From Betaproteobacteria bacterium (GTDB lineage: Bacteria > Pseudomonadota > Gammaproteobacteria > Burkholderiales > SG8-39): a DNA stretch of 9,809 nucleotides. Positions 1-6,939 of the stretch are shown here, in pieces. The notes below the pieces were generated by a model. It worked only from the letters and a program-made list of their open reading frames with translations. It ran no database searches and had not been told where the DNA came from. Positions within the stretch are counted from its first letter, which is position 1. Every line of letters starts with the position of its first letter. The translations under genes were made by a program, and so were the position numbers. Where the stretch lies: contig JAABRB010000107.1 in NCBI GenBank assembly GCA_011391185.1, forward strand, positions 1 to 9,809, in the 5' to 3' direction.

Positions 1-594
1 GAGAACGGAATGCTGTTGCACATCCACCGTGCGATGCACGCGGTCATCGACCGCAATCCGTATCACGGCATTCACTTCCGCGTGCTGCTCAAGGCGCTGC
101 GTCTCTCGGGCGGCGACCACCTGCATACCGGCACCGTGGTGGGCAAGCTCGAGGGCGATCGCCAGGCCACGCTCGGCTGGATCGATCTCCTGCGTGAGCG
201 CTACGTCCGCGAAGACCGGTCGCGCGGGATCTTCTTCGACCAGGACTGGGGCTCGATGCCCGGTGCGCTGGCGGTGGCATCGGGGGGCATCCACGTGTGG
301 CACATGCCCGCGCTCCTCGCGATCTTCGGTGACGAGGCCGTCTTCCAGTTCGGCGGCGGAACCCTCGGGCACCCATGGGGCAATGCCGCGGGTGCCTCGG
401 CGAATCGTGTTGCGCTGGAAGCCTGTGTGCAGGCGCGGAACGAAGGCCGGGAAGTCGAGAAGGAAGGCAAGGACATCCTCGCGCAGGCGGCCAGGTCGAG
501 CCCCGAGCTGAAGGTGGCCATGGAGACATGGAAGGAAATCAAGTTCGAGTTCGACGTCGTCGACAAGCTCGACGCGGCCAAGGCGGCCGCCTGA
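1..594 (+). CDS. cbbL: RuBisCO large subunit, Form IA, C-terminal part (5' end outside window)
   Basis: Catalytic large subunit of ribulose-1,5-bisphosphate carboxylase/oxygenase, the CO2-fixing enzyme of the Calvin cycle. The frame is open from base 1 (Glu-Asn-Gly before the first Met), so the gene starts upstream; 197 residues of a protein usually about 470 long are present. Visible active-site elements, in spinach numbering (local residue + 285): HIHRAMH with His294, Arg295 and His298; GGDHLHTG with His327; the loop-6 motif TVVGKLEG with the mobile Lys334 (bases 145-147); VASGGIH with Ser379 (bases 280-282); and the phosphate-binding [13 protein letters not shown]. The carbamylated Lys201 region is outside the window. 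[34 protein letters not shown] and the ending WKEIKFEFD are as I remember Form IA proteins; Form IC reads differently at all three. cbbS follows after 22 bp, the normal co-transcribed arrangement. No damage is seen in the part present. Confidence 0.97.
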   Translation, partial: ENGMLLHIHRAMHAVIDRNPYHGIHFRVLLKALRLSGGDHLHTGTVVGKLEGDRQATLGWIDLLRERYVREDRSRGIFFDQDWGSMPGALAVASGGIHVWHMPALLAIFGDEAVFQFGGGTLGHPWGNAAGASANRVALEACVQARNEGREVEKEGKDILAQAARSSPELKVAMETWKEIKFEFDVVDKLDAAKAAA

Positions 595-605
595 GCAACA
601 CACGC

Positions 606-611
606 GAGGAG
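606..611 (+). promoter_or_regulatory. Ribosome binding site that fixes the cbbS start
   Basis: GAGGAG ends 5 nt before the ATG at 617. It overlaps the in-frame GTG at 611, so it cannot serve that codon. This favours ATG 617 and a small subunit beginning MSEILEY. Confidence 0.75.
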
Positions 612-616
612 TGATC

Positions 617-973
617 ATGAGCGAAATCCTGGAGTACAAGTCGCGGCTCTCCGACCCCAAGAGCCGCAGGTTCGAGACGTTCTCGTACCTGCCCGCGCTC
701 TCGAAAGGGGAGATCCGCAGGCAGGTGGAGTACATCGTCGCGCAGGGCTGGAATTCCGCAATCGAGCACACCGAGCCCGAGAACGCGGGCGGGGCCTACT
801 GGTACATGTGGAAGCTGCCGATGTTCGGCGAGCGCAATGTCGACACGATTCTTGCGGAGGCCGAGGCCTGCCACACGGCGAATCCTGACGACCACGTGCG
901 CCTGATCGGGTACGACGTCCGGCGGCAGACCCAGGGCACGGCGATGGTCGTGTACCGGGGCCGGGCCGGTTAG
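617..973 (+). CDS. cbbS: RuBisCO small subunit, Form IA (apparent IAq type)
   Basis: Small subunit of the L8S8 RuBisCO holoenzyme; it caps and stabilises the large-subunit octamer. It is 118 residues, normal for Form IA. Recognisable blocks are RFETFSYLP (18-26), the helix containing [16 protein letters not shown] (36-51), the hallmark [12 protein letters not shown] (61-72), [10 protein letters not shown] (81-90), HVRLIGYD (93-100) and the C-terminal MVVYRGR. The start is ATG 617, placed by a GAGGAG ribosome site; a GTG two codons upstream is rejected. Compared with my recollection of carboxysomal (IAc) small subunits such as that of Halothiobacillus, there is a six-residue insertion, SDPKSR (residues 12-17), before the FETFSYLP block. 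This insertion is described for the non-carboxysomal IAq group. It is 22 bp from cbbL and almost certainly co-transcribed with it. Subtype assignment is an inference; family assignment is firm. Confidence 0.97.
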   Translation: MSEILEYKSRLSDPKSRRFETFSYLPALSKGEIRRQVEYIVAQGWNSAIEHTEPENAGGAYWYMWKLPMFGERNVDTILAEAEACHTANPDDHVRLIGYDVRRQTQGTAMVVYRGRAG

Positions 974-997
974 GGTGCACAGCCTCGGTTGGCGGCG

Positions 998-1033
998 CTT
1001 GACGGGCCGCTTGACGAGTCACTTGACGAGTCA
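998..1033 (+). repeat. Three 12-bp direct repeats in the cbbS-cbbY gap
   Basis: Three head-to-tail 12-mers at 998-1009, 1010-1021 and 1022-1033. Copies two and three are identical (CTTGACGAGTCA); copy one is CTTGACGGGCCG. Each carries TTGACG, five of six bases of a sigma-70 -35 box. The repeat lies upstream of the cbbY ribosome site and is probably non-coding, although it is in frame with cbbY. Confidence 0.85.
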
Positions 1034-1039
1034 TATGGC
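1011..1039 (+). promoter_or_regulatory. Possible sigma-70 promoter for cbbY
   Basis: TTGACG (1011-1016) stands 17 bp before TATGGC (1034-1039), a good -35 with a poor -10 (only TAT matches). It would start transcription near 1046, about 70 nt before cbbY. This rests on weak motif matching alone; cbbY could equally be read through from cbbLS. Confidence 0.2.
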
Positions 1040-1066
1040 AGGCGCGGGACGTGCCGTGGTACACAG

Positions 1067-1086
1067 GGAAGGCCGGAAGGCCGGAA
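1067..1086 (+). repeat. Short GGAAGGCC tandem repeat (2.5 copies)
   Basis: GGAAGGCC occurs twice in tandem followed by GGAA, within the untranslated stretch before cbbY. This probably reflects slippage in GC-rich spacer DNA; no function can be assigned. Confidence 0.5.
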
Positions 1087-1102
1087 CCGCGACACGGAAG
1101 GC

Positions 1103-1109
1103 GAGGAGG
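1103..1109 (+). promoter_or_regulatory. Ribosome binding site that fixes the cbbY start
   Basis: GAGGAGG ends 5 nt before ATG 1115. It supports starting the protein at MSIEALIFDVDG rather than at in-frame codons from 989 onward, which would add 42 residues of low-complexity sequence ahead of the HAD fold. Confidence 0.8.
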
Positions 1110-1114
1110 CGGGC

Positions 1115-1882
1115 ATGAGCATCGAAGCATTGATTTTCGACGTCGACGGCACCTTGGCCGACACCGAGGAGGCGCATCGCCAGGCGTTCAACGCCGCTTT
1201 CCTCGAGCACGATCTGCACTGGAACTGGAGCAGCCACCAGTACCTGGAACTGCTCAATATCTCCGGCGGCAAGGAGCGTATTTCGCAGTACGTCGATTCC
1301 CTGAAGATCCCCGCCGGGGAGAAGCAGCGCCTGCACGGCAGCGTCGGTGCGATTCATCGCACCAAGACGCGCATCTTTGCGGAATTGATCCGCGATGGCC
1401 GCTCGCCACTGCGGCCGGGGGTTGCGCGCCTGATCCGCGAAGCGCGTGAAGCGGGCGTCAAGCTCGGTCTGGCATCCACCACGTCGCCTGCAAACGTCGA
1501 AGCGTTGATCTCGGCGGGGCTCGGCGAGGAGGGCTACCACTGGTTCCACGCCATCGCTTGCGCGGACGAGGTGCCGCACAAGAAGCCGGCACCGGATGTC
1601 TACAACGTCGTGCTCTCGACGCTCGGGTTGCAGGCGTCGGCCTGCGTCGCCCTCGAGGACTCCGGCAATGGTGTCGTGGCAGCCAAGGCCGCGGGTCTCT
1701 TCACCGTCGCGATACCGACAATCTGGACGCAAACGCAGGACTTGAGCGGCGCGGACCTCGTGCTCTACAGTTTGGGGGACCCCGAGCAGCCGCTCGATCC
1801 GGGAGCCGCGTCGCGGATCGGTGCGCCGTATCTGGGCGTTGCGCAGATCGTGGCGCTGCACGGCCGGGCGGCCGCGGCCTGA
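1115..1882 (+). CDS. cbbY: CbbY-type HAD phosphatase (xylulose-1,5-bisphosphate phosphatase)
   Basis: Haloacid-dehalogenase superfamily sugar phosphatase. Characterised CbbY of Rhodobacter and its plant homologue dephosphorylate xylulose-1,5-bisphosphate, an inhibitory by-product of RuBisCO, so the enzyme acts as a metabolite-repair partner. The 255-residue protein has all four HAD motifs: motif I FDVDGTLADTE (nucleophile Asp9, acid/base Asp11), motif II around Ser121/Thr122 (LASTTS), motif III lysine in HKKPAPDVY (155-163), and motif IV VALEDSGNG with Glu181/Asp182. CbbY-like extras in the cap domain are SGGKERIS (50-57) and IHRTKTRIF (80-88), matching the GGKERI and IHRAKT blocks I remember from R. 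sphaeroides CbbY. The start at 1115 is set by a GAGGAGG site. Position directly after cbbLS supports the RuBisCO-repair role over a generic phosphoglycolate phosphatase or beta-phosphoglucomutase. Substrate is inferred by homology. Confidence 0.9.
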   Translation: MSIEALIFDVDGTLADTEEAHRQAFNAAFLEHDLHWNWSSHQYLELLNISGGKERISQYVDSLKIPAGEKQRLHGSVGAIHRTKTRIFAELIRDGRSPLRPGVARLIREAREAGVKLGLASTTSPANVEALISAGLGEEGYHWFHAIACADEVPHKKPAPDVYNVVLSTLGLQASACVALEDSGNGVVAAKAAGLFTVAIPTIWTQTQDLSGADLVLYSLGDPEQPLDPGAASRIGAPYLGVAQIVALHGRAAAA

Positions 1883-2022
1883 CACCCTCCGGCAGCACGA
1901 TATTCGCGGGCGCCAGGACCCGCTATCGTCGGACCGGAAGACTCGGCAGCGGCCCGTGGTCGCGTGAAGAATTTCGATTTTCCCGACTTGTGCCTCTTGC
2001 GGGCATGCATCGGGTGACGTCA

Positions 2023-2028
2023 AAGGAG
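2023..2028 (+). promoter_or_regulatory. Ribosome binding site of cbbP
   Basis: AAGGAG with a 5-nt spacer to ATG 2034. The rest of the 151-bp gap between cbbY and cbbP (1883-2033) shows no convincing promoter, terminator or repeat. Confidence 0.75.
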
Positions 2029-2033
2029 AAGTC

Positions 2034-2960
2034 ATGTCCGTTCAGCATCCGATCGTTGCGGCGACCGGGTCGTCGGGCGCCGGCACCAGCACGGTGCAGA
2101 AGGCGTTCGACAAGATCTTCCGCCGCGAGAACATTTCCGCGGTCCATGTCGAGGGCGACGCATTCCACCGCTACGACCGGGCCGAAATGAAGAAGCGCAT
2201 GGCGGACGCTCTCCGCGAGGGGCGCAATTTCAGCCATTTCGGACCGGAGGCGAACCTGTTCGAGGAGCTCGAGGCGCTCTTCAGGGAGTATGGCGAGGGC
2301 GGCACGGGCAAGGTGCGAAGGTACTTGCACAACGAGGAGGAGGCCGCACTGTTCGGCCAGGAGCCCGGCACGTTCACGCCGTGGACCGCGATTCCGGAGA
2401 ACACCGACGTCCTGCTGTACGAGGGCCTGCACGGCGGGGTCAAGAGCGACAAGATCGACATCCCGCAGCATGTCGATCTGCTCATCGGCGTGGTGCCGGC
2501 CATCAACCTGGAATGGATTCAGAAGATCGATCGCGACACCAACTTGCGGGGTTACTCGCGGGAGGCGGTCACCGACACGATCCTGCGCCGGATGCACGAC
2601 TACGTACATTTCATCTGCCCGCAGTTCACCGAGACGCACATCAACTTCCAGCGCATACCGATGGTGGACACGTCCAATCCGTTCATCGCCAAGGACATCC
2701 CGAGTGCGGACGAGTCGATGGTGGTGATCCGCTTTCGCAATCCGATCGGCGTCGACTTCCCCTATCTGTTGACGATGATCAACAACTCGTTCATGTCGCG
2801 GCCGAACAATATCGTGGTGCCGGGCGGCAAGCTCGAGCTGGCGATGCAGCTCATCATCACGCCGATGATCTGGCGGCTGATGGAGGACCGCAAGCGCATG
2901 GGTGCGCGCCTCGGGCCGGTCGAGCACGCGATCGGTGTCTTCCGTCCGACGCGCGTCTGA
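2034..2960 (+). CDS. cbbP: Phosphoribulokinase, class I bacterial type
   Basis: Phosphorylates ribulose-5-phosphate with ATP to ribulose-1,5-bisphosphate, the RuBisCO substrate; one of the two enzymes unique to the Calvin cycle. The protein is 308 residues, a little longer than the roughly 290 typical of the octameric, NADH-activated proteobacterial class. The P-loop is TGSSGAGTST (11-20); Thr stands where most P-loop kinases have Lys, but proteobacterial PRKs normally read GSSGAGTT, so this is a family trait. Next come VEGDAFHRYDR (39-49) with Asp42, His45 and Arg49, matching the Rhodobacter catalytic base and Ru5P-binding residues; LLYEGLHGG (127-135) with Walker-B-like Glu130; and LEWIQKIDRDTNLRGYSRE (159-177) with Lys164 and basic residues. 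The plant-type regulatory cysteine pair is absent at the N-terminus, as expected. The start is set by AAGGAG. It lies between cbbY and cbbT. Confidence 0.97.
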   Translation: MSVQHPIVAATGSSGAGTSTVQKAFDKIFRRENISAVHVEGDAFHRYDRAEMKKRMADALREGRNFSHFGPEANLFEELEALFREYGEGGTGKVRRYLHNEEEAALFGQEPGTFTPWTAIPENTDVLLYEGLHGGVKSDKIDIPQHVDLLIGVVPAINLEWIQKIDRDTNLRGYSREAVTDTILRRMHDYVHFICPQFTETHINFQRIPMVDTSNPFIAKDIPSADESMVVIRFRNPIGVDFPYLLTMINNSFMSRPNNIVVPGGKLELAMQLIITPMIWRLMEDRKRMGARLGPVEHAIGVFRPTRV

Positions 2961-2998
2961 TCCGGCGCCGCGGGCGTACCGATGCGGAACGCCTCGCG

Positions 2999-3004
2999 TA
3001 TAAT
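2999..3004 (+). promoter_or_regulatory. Perfect -10 box (TATAAT) upstream of cbbT
   Basis: A consensus TATAAT in an otherwise GC-rich gap, predicting a start near 3011 and a leader of about 64 nt before the cbbT ATG at 3075. No good -35 is found 16-18 bp upstream (sequence around 2975-2982 is GC-rich), so the promoter may depend on an activator or only look like one. If real, it also excludes the in-frame ATG at 2982 as the cbbT start. Confidence 0.5.
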
Positions 3005-3014
3005 TTCATCTCTT

Positions 3015-3026
3015 CGGTTGCAACCG
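3015..3026 (+). promoter_or_regulatory. 12-bp perfect palindrome in the cbbT leader
   Basis: CGGTTGCAACCG is a perfect inverted repeat lying at about +5 to +16 relative to the start predicted from the TATAAT box. Such a position would suit a repressor operator. No other copy of this exact palindrome was noticed in the window. Role is inferred. Confidence 0.4.
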
Positions 3027-3074
3027 TCTTTCACCGAAACTCCTTCCACCGAATCTTCCCAGGGTCCCTCCGCG

Positions 3075-5099
3075 ATGGACGCTCCGGTTCGCAACGATCT
3101 TTCCAACGCACTGCGCGCACTCGCCATGGACGCCGTGCAGCAGGCGAATTCCGGTCATCCCGGCATGCCGATGGGCATGGCCGAGATTGCGCTGGCGCTG
3201 TGGAACCGACACCTGCGCCACGACCCGGTCGATCCGAAGTGGCCGAACCGCGACCGGTTCGTGCTCTCGAACGGCCATGGCTCGATGCTTCTCTATTCGC
3301 TGCTTCATCTCACCGGGTACGACCTGCCGATGGACGAGCTGCGGCGCTTTCGCCAGCTGCACTCGAAAACACCCGGGCATCCGGAGTACGGCTGTGCGCC
3401 CGGCGTCGAGACGACCACCGGGCCGCTCGGACAGGGCCTCGCCAACGCGGTCGGCATGGCGCTCGCGGAGCGCGTGCTCGCCGCGACGTTCAACCGACCC
3501 GGCCACGAGATCGTCGATCACCACACGTACGCGTTCTGCGGCGACGGCTGTCTGATGGAGGGCGTCTCCCACGAAGCCTGCTCGCTCGCGGGCACGCTTG
3601 GTCTCGGCAAGCTGATCGTGCTGTACGACGACAACGGCATCTCGATCGACGGCCACGTGAAGGCGTGGTTCACTGACGACACGCCGAAGCGCTTCGAAGC
3701 GTACGGCTGGCACGTCGTGCCACACGTGGACGGTCACGACGTCGACGCGGTGGATCGGGCGATCGATGCGGCAAAAGCGGTCACCGACCGGCCGAGCCTC
3801 ATTTGCTGCAAGACCATCATTGCCATGGGCTCGCCGCACAAGGCCGACACGCACGAGGCGCACGGCGCGCCGCTCGGCAAGGACGAGGTTGCGGCCACCC
3901 GGCAGGCCATTGGCTGGAGCTCTCCGCCGTTCGAGATTCCCGCGCACGTGTACGAGGGATGGGACGCGCGCACGCGCGGCGCGACACTCGGGAAGTACTG
4001 GGACGAGACGTTTGCCGGGTACGAGAAACAGCACCCCAAACTGGCCGCGGAGTTCAAACGGCGGATGGCGGGCGAGCTGCCGACCGAGTGGCCGAAGCAG
4101 AGCGCATCGATTCTGCGCAGGATCAACGCGAAGGGCGAAACGATCGCCACGCGCAAGGCATCGCAGAACGCGATCGAGGCGCTCGGACCGGTGCTGCCGG
4201 AGTTCTTCGGCGGCTCGGCGGATCTGACCGGCTCGAACCTCACCAACTGGTCGGGCTCGAAGCGGCTCTCGGGAGCGAACGGCGGCGGAAACTACCTGTC
4301 GTTCGGCGTGCGCGAGTTCGGCATGGCGGCGATCATGAACGGCATGGCGGTGCACGGTGGAGTGCTTCCCTACGGCGGGACCTTTCTCGTGTTCACGGAC
4401 TACGCCCGTAACGCGCTACGTGTCGCATCTCTCATGGGGGTGCGCGACATTTTCGTGCTGACGCACGACTCGATCGGCCTCGGCGAGGACGGACCGACGC
4501 ATCAACCCATCGAGCATGTCGCGACGCTTCGTCTCATGCCAAACATGTCCGTGTGGCGACCTTGCGATACGGTCGAGACCGCGGTGGCGTGGATCGCGGC
4601 GGTGGAGCGGCGCGACGGCCCGACCTCGCTGGTGCTCTCGCGCCAGAACCTCCCGTTCCAGAAGCGCACGCCGGCAACCGTCGCGGCGATCGGGAAAGGC
4701 GGTTATGTGCTCAGCAAGGCCCCGCGCGCGAAGGCGGTGATCATCGCAACGGGCTCGGAGGTGCAGCTTGCGATGGCGGCGCAAGCCAAGCTCATTGAAG
4801 AGGGTATACCGGTGCGCGTGGTGTCGATGCCGTGCACCGAAGCGTTCGACCATCAGGACGAGGCCTACCGCGAAAGCGTATTACCGAGACGGTTGCCGCG
4901 CGTCGCGGTCGAGGCGGGCGTCACCGACTACTGGCGGAAGTACGTGGGGCTCGACGGCGAGGTGGTCGGCCTCGACCGCTACGGCGAGTCCGCGCCGGCC
5001 GGAGAACTCTTCAAGCTCTTCGGCTTCACCGCCGAGCATGTCGCGGCAGCCGTGAAGCGCGTGCTCGACAAGAAGTCGCGCAAAGGAAGAAAAGCCTGA
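3075..5099 (+). CDS. cbbT: Transketolase
   Basis: Thiamine-diphosphate enzyme that moves two-carbon ketol units between sugar phosphates, making xylulose-5-phosphate, erythrose-4-phosphate and ribose-5-phosphate in the regenerative half of the Calvin cycle. Full length at 674 residues (E. coli TktA 663). The N-terminal PP domain has SGHPGMPMG (26-34), SNGHGS (65-70) and the ThDP/Mg motif GDGCLMEG (156-163) running to the DDN at 185-187. [20 protein letters not shown] (245-264) is typical of the family. The Pyr domain holds REFGMA with cofactor-contacting Glu414, and EDGPTHQP (471-478) with His476. The C-terminal domain includes [11 protein letters not shown] (556-566) and [11 protein letters not shown] (636-646). 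I chose ATG 3075 because homology starts there and the frame upstream to 2982 overlaps the putative promoter and looks non-coding. No strong ribosome site precedes 3075 (only AGGG at 3061-3064), so the start is likely but not certain. Confidence 0.96.
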   Translation: MDAPVRNDLSNALRALAMDAVQQANSGHPGMPMGMAEIALALWNRHLRHDPVDPKWPNRDRFVLSNGHGSMLLYSLLHLTGYDLPMDELRRFRQLHSKTPGHPEYGCAPGVETTTGPLGQGLANAVGMALAERVLAATFNRPGHEIVDHHTYAFCGDGCLMEGVSHEACSLAGTLGLGKLIVLYDDNGISIDGHVKAWFTDDTPKRFEAYGWHVVPHVDGHDVDAVDRAIDAAKAVTDRPSLICCKTIIAMGSPHKADTHEAHGAPLGKDEVAATRQAIGWSSPPFEIPAHVYEGWDARTRGATLGKYWDETFAGYEKQHPKLAAEFKRRMAGELPTEWPKQSASILRRINAKGETIATRKASQNAIEALGPVLPEFFGGSADLTGSNLTNWSGSKRLSGANGGGNYLSFGVREFGMAAIMNGMAVHGGVLPYGGTFLVFTDYARNALRVASLMGVRDIFVLTHDSIGLGEDGPTHQPIEHVATLRLMPNMSVWRPCDTVETAVAWIAAVERRDGPTSLVLSRQNLPFQKRTPATVAAIGKGGYVLSKAPRAKAVIIATGSEVQLAMAAQAKLIEEGIPVRVVSMPCTEAFDHQDEAYRESVLPRRLPRVAVEAGVTDYWRKYVGLDGEVVGLDRYGESAPAGELFKLFGFTAEHVAAAVKRVLDKKSRKGRKA

Positions 5100-5138
5100 A
5101 TGACCCTGGTGCCTCCTCGCAGCGGGAAGGGAGGTAAC

Positions 5139-5164
5139 GGGGGGAAACCAGCCGGTTTCTCCCT
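5139..5164 (+). terminator. Stem-loop after cbbT (terminator-like, without a U-tract)
   Basis: An 11-bp stem (5139-5149 with 5154-5164, core GAAACC/GGTTTC, two G-U pairs) closes on a four-base loop. It starts about 40 nt after the cbbT stop and lies about 76 nt before gap. The following bases (GTTCGATACC) are not a proper T-run, so it may be a weak terminator, an mRNA-stabilising 3' hairpin or a leader structure for gap. No strong promoter for gap was found in the rest of the gap. Confidence 0.45.
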
Positions 5165-5228
5165 GTTCGATACCTTCCGATCGCGCATGGAACATCGGCA
5201 CTGCACTAATTTCGTGACGGAGTAATCT

Positions 5229-5233
5229 GAGGA
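5229..5233 (+). promoter_or_regulatory. Ribosome binding site of gap
   Basis: GAGGA with a 7-nt spacer to ATG 5241, consistent with the conserved N-terminus [14 protein letters not shown]. Confidence 0.65.
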
Positions 5234-5240
5234 ACAGACC

Positions 5241-6254
5241 ATGACCCTACGTATCGCGATCAACGGCTACGGCCGCATCGGCCGCAACATCCTGCGTGCG
5301 CACTACGAGGGCGGCAAGCGGCACGACATCCAGTTCGTCGCTCTGAACGACCTGGGCGACGCGAAAACGAATGCACACCTGACCAAGTACGACACCGCCC
5401 ATGGCAAGTTTCCGGGCACGGTCACGGTCGATGGCGACAACCTGGTGGTGAATGGCGACAAGATCCGTGTCTGCGCACAGCGAAATCCCGCCGAGCTGCC
5501 GTGGAAGGAGCTCAAAGTCGACGTCGTGCTCGAGTGCACGGGGCTCTTCAACAGCAAGGCCAAGACGGCCGGCCACATCGAGGCCGGCGCGAAGAAGGTG
5601 ATCATCTCGGCGCCCGGCGACAAGGATGTCGACGCGACCGTCGTCTACGGCGTGAACCACCAGATCCTCAAGGCGTCGCACACGGTGATCTCGAATGCGT
5701 CGTGCACCACCAACTGCCTCGCGCCGATGGCCAAGGCCCTGCACGACCGCATCGGCATTGAGAGCGGGCTGATGACGACGATCCATGCGTACACGAACGA
5801 CCAGGTGCTGACCGACGTCTATCACTCGGATTTGCGCCGGGCCCGCTCCGCGACCATGTCGATGATTCCGACGAAGACCGGTGCCGCGGCTGCGGTCGGG
5901 CTGGTGCTGCCGGAACTGAACGGCAAGCTCGACGGGTTCTCCATCCGCGTCCCGACGATCAACGTTTCGCTGGTCGATCTTTCGTTCGTGGCAAAGCGCG
6001 CGACGAGCGTCGACGAGGTCAACAAGGCGGTCAAGGAAGCATCCGAATCCGCGCTCAAGGGCATCCTGGAGTACACCTCGGAGCTGCTCGTCTCGATCGA
6101 TTACAACCACAATCCGGCCTCGTCGATCTTCGATTCGACTCTCACCAAGGTCTCCGGCGGCACCCTCGTCAAGGTCTGCAGCTGGTATGACAATGAATGG
6201 GGCTTTTCGAATCGAATGCTGGATGTGACCGTGGCATTGATGAACGCGAAATGA
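5241..6254 (+). CDS. gap: Glyceraldehyde-3-phosphate dehydrogenase, type I
   Basis: Reversibly interconverts glyceraldehyde-3-phosphate and 1,3-bisphosphoglycerate with a nicotinamide cofactor; in the Calvin cycle it runs in the reducing direction after PGK. The 337 residues match the family length. The Rossmann motif is [10 protein letters not shown] (7-16). The catalytic block is [12 protein letters not shown] with nucleophile Cys155, and His182 lies in TTIHAYTND. The phosphate-site region is [19 protein letters not shown] (198-216), and the C-terminal signature is [13 protein letters not shown] (314-326). Asp37 after the second beta strand (LNDLGD) occupies the position of the NAD-selecting acidic residue. 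The Leu-Pro pair that also excludes NADP in Bacillus GAPDH is Val193-Tyr194 here, a variation I recall in many proteobacterial enzymes. This may be called cbbG in CBB clusters. A GAGGA ribosome site supports the start. The next gene begins after 37 bp. Confidence 0.97.
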   Translation: MTLRIAINGYGRIGRNILRAHYEGGKRHDIQFVALNDLGDAKTNAHLTKYDTAHGKFPGTVTVDGDNLVVNGDKIRVCAQRNPAELPWKELKVDVVLECTGLFNSKAKTAGHIEAGAKKVIISAPGDKDVDATVVYGVNHQILKASHTVISNASCTTNCLAPMAKALHDRIGIESGLMTTIHAYTNDQVLTDVYHSDLRRARSATMSMIPTKTGAAAAVGLVLPELNGKLDGFSIRVPTINVSLVDLSFVAKRATSVDEVNKAVKEASESALKGILEYTSELLVSIDYNHNPASSIFDSTLTKVSGGTLVKVCSWYDNEWGFSNRMLDVTVALMNAK

Positions 6255-6277
6255 CGCGGCCCGATCGGGTCTCGACG

Positions 6278-6284
6278 AAAGGAG
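6278..6284 (+). promoter_or_regulatory. Ribosome binding site of the lipoprotein gene
   Basis: AAAGGAG with a 7-nt spacer to ATG 6292. It is one of the strongest ribosome sites in the window and supports real translation of the downstream gene. Confidence 0.75.
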
Positions 6285-6291
6285 TCCCGTC

Positions 6292-6927
6292 ATGAGAAAG
6301 CTTGCCGCAACCACATTCCTCACGGCAGCAATCGCGCTGGGCGGTTGTGCCGTCGGCAACAAGCACGCCTATACCGGAGCGACTCCCGGCTTCGCAGTCG
6401 CAGGAACGAGGATCGCCGTCGTGGCGGTCCGGGACGCGCGCTCGTACGTCATGTCGGGCAACAAGGCGCCGGACTTCGTGGGCCTGTCGCGCGGCGGATT
6501 CGGCAATCCGTTCGACATTCTCACCGAGAGCGGCAATCCGCTTGCGGTGGATTTCGGCACGACGATTGCCTCCGCGCTCCGGGCGAAGGGGTTCAAGGCG
6601 ACGGTGCTCGACGGCTCGGTTCCGGACAGTCCCGCCGGGATTGCCGAGTCGCTGAGGAAAGCGAACGCGGGGCGTCTGGCGATCGTGATCATCCTGGAAT
6701 GGAAGAGCGACACGTTCATGAACACCGCTCTCATCTACGATCTGGCGTTGCGCGTGCACGACGCAACCGGGAAAGAGCTCGGGGCCACGCGGGTCACGGG
6801 GCGGGATGATCTCGGTGGCGATGCGGTCAATCCGCCGGGCCACGCCAAGACGGCGGTGCCCGCTGCGTATCGCAGGGTGCTCGAGCAACTGTTCTCGGCT
6901 GAGCCCATCGTATCGAGCCTGAAGTAG
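6292..6927 (+). CDS. Predicted outer-membrane lipoprotein of unknown function
   Basis: I do not recognise a named family with confidence. The 211-residue protein starts with a lipoprotein signal peptide: basic MRK, hydrophobic core 4-16, and lipobox LGGC with Cys19 as the lipidated residue. Ala at +2 is not the inner-membrane retention Asp, so outer-membrane sorting is expected by the Lol rule. The mature part looks alpha/beta and soluble: a beta strand TRIAVVAVRDAR (39-50), a glycine-rich loop with LSRGGFGNPFDI (65-76), a helix TTIASALRAKGF (90-101) followed by strand KATVLDGS, then a hydrophobic strand RLAIVIILEWKSD (128-140) and another around ALIYDLALRVHD (146-157). This order loosely resembles YajG-like small lipoproteins, but that is a guess. 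It sits 37 bp after gap and 12 bp before pgk, so it is probably co-transcribed with both, although no link to carbon fixation is evident from its sequence. The start is supported by AAAGGAG. Confidence 0.85.
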   Translation: MRKLAATTFLTAAIALGGCAVGNKHAYTGATPGFAVAGTRIAVVAVRDARSYVMSGNKAPDFVGLSRGGFGNPFDILTESGNPLAVDFGTTIASALRAKGFKATVLDGSVPDSPAGIAESLRKANAGRLAIVIILEWKSDTFMNTALIYDLALRVHDATGKELGATRVTGRDDLGGDAVNPPGHAKTAVPAAYRRVLEQLFSAEPIVSSLK

Positions 6928-6939
6928 CGGCCGGGGACC

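Noticed and set aside
989..1114. N-terminal extension of CbbY by 42 residues
   Set aside because: The extension encodes repeat-derived and charged low-complexity sequence, the HAD fold starts right after ATG 1115, and a GAGGAGG ribosome site is perfectly placed for 1115.
1883..2033. Promoter or structured RNA in the cbbY-cbbP gap
   Set aside because: Apart from the AAGGAG ribosome site, only weak -10-like matches and short imperfect inverted repeats were seen, not above background.
2067..2093. Lys missing from the phosphoribulokinase P-loop, suggesting an inactive enzyme
   Set aside because: Proteobacterial class I PRKs normally carry GSSGAGT with Thr at this place, and the catalytic Asp42, His45, Arg49 and Glu130 are present.
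2982..3074. Upstream ATG start for transketolase
   Set aside because: It would lie before the transcription start predicted by the TATAAT box and would add 31 residues with no counterpart in the family; homology begins at ATG 3075.
2381..3676. 431-codon + strand frame overlapping cbbP and cbbT
   Set aside because: It overlaps two clear enzymes in another frame and its product is low-complexity and Arg-rich. It is a GC-driven shadow.
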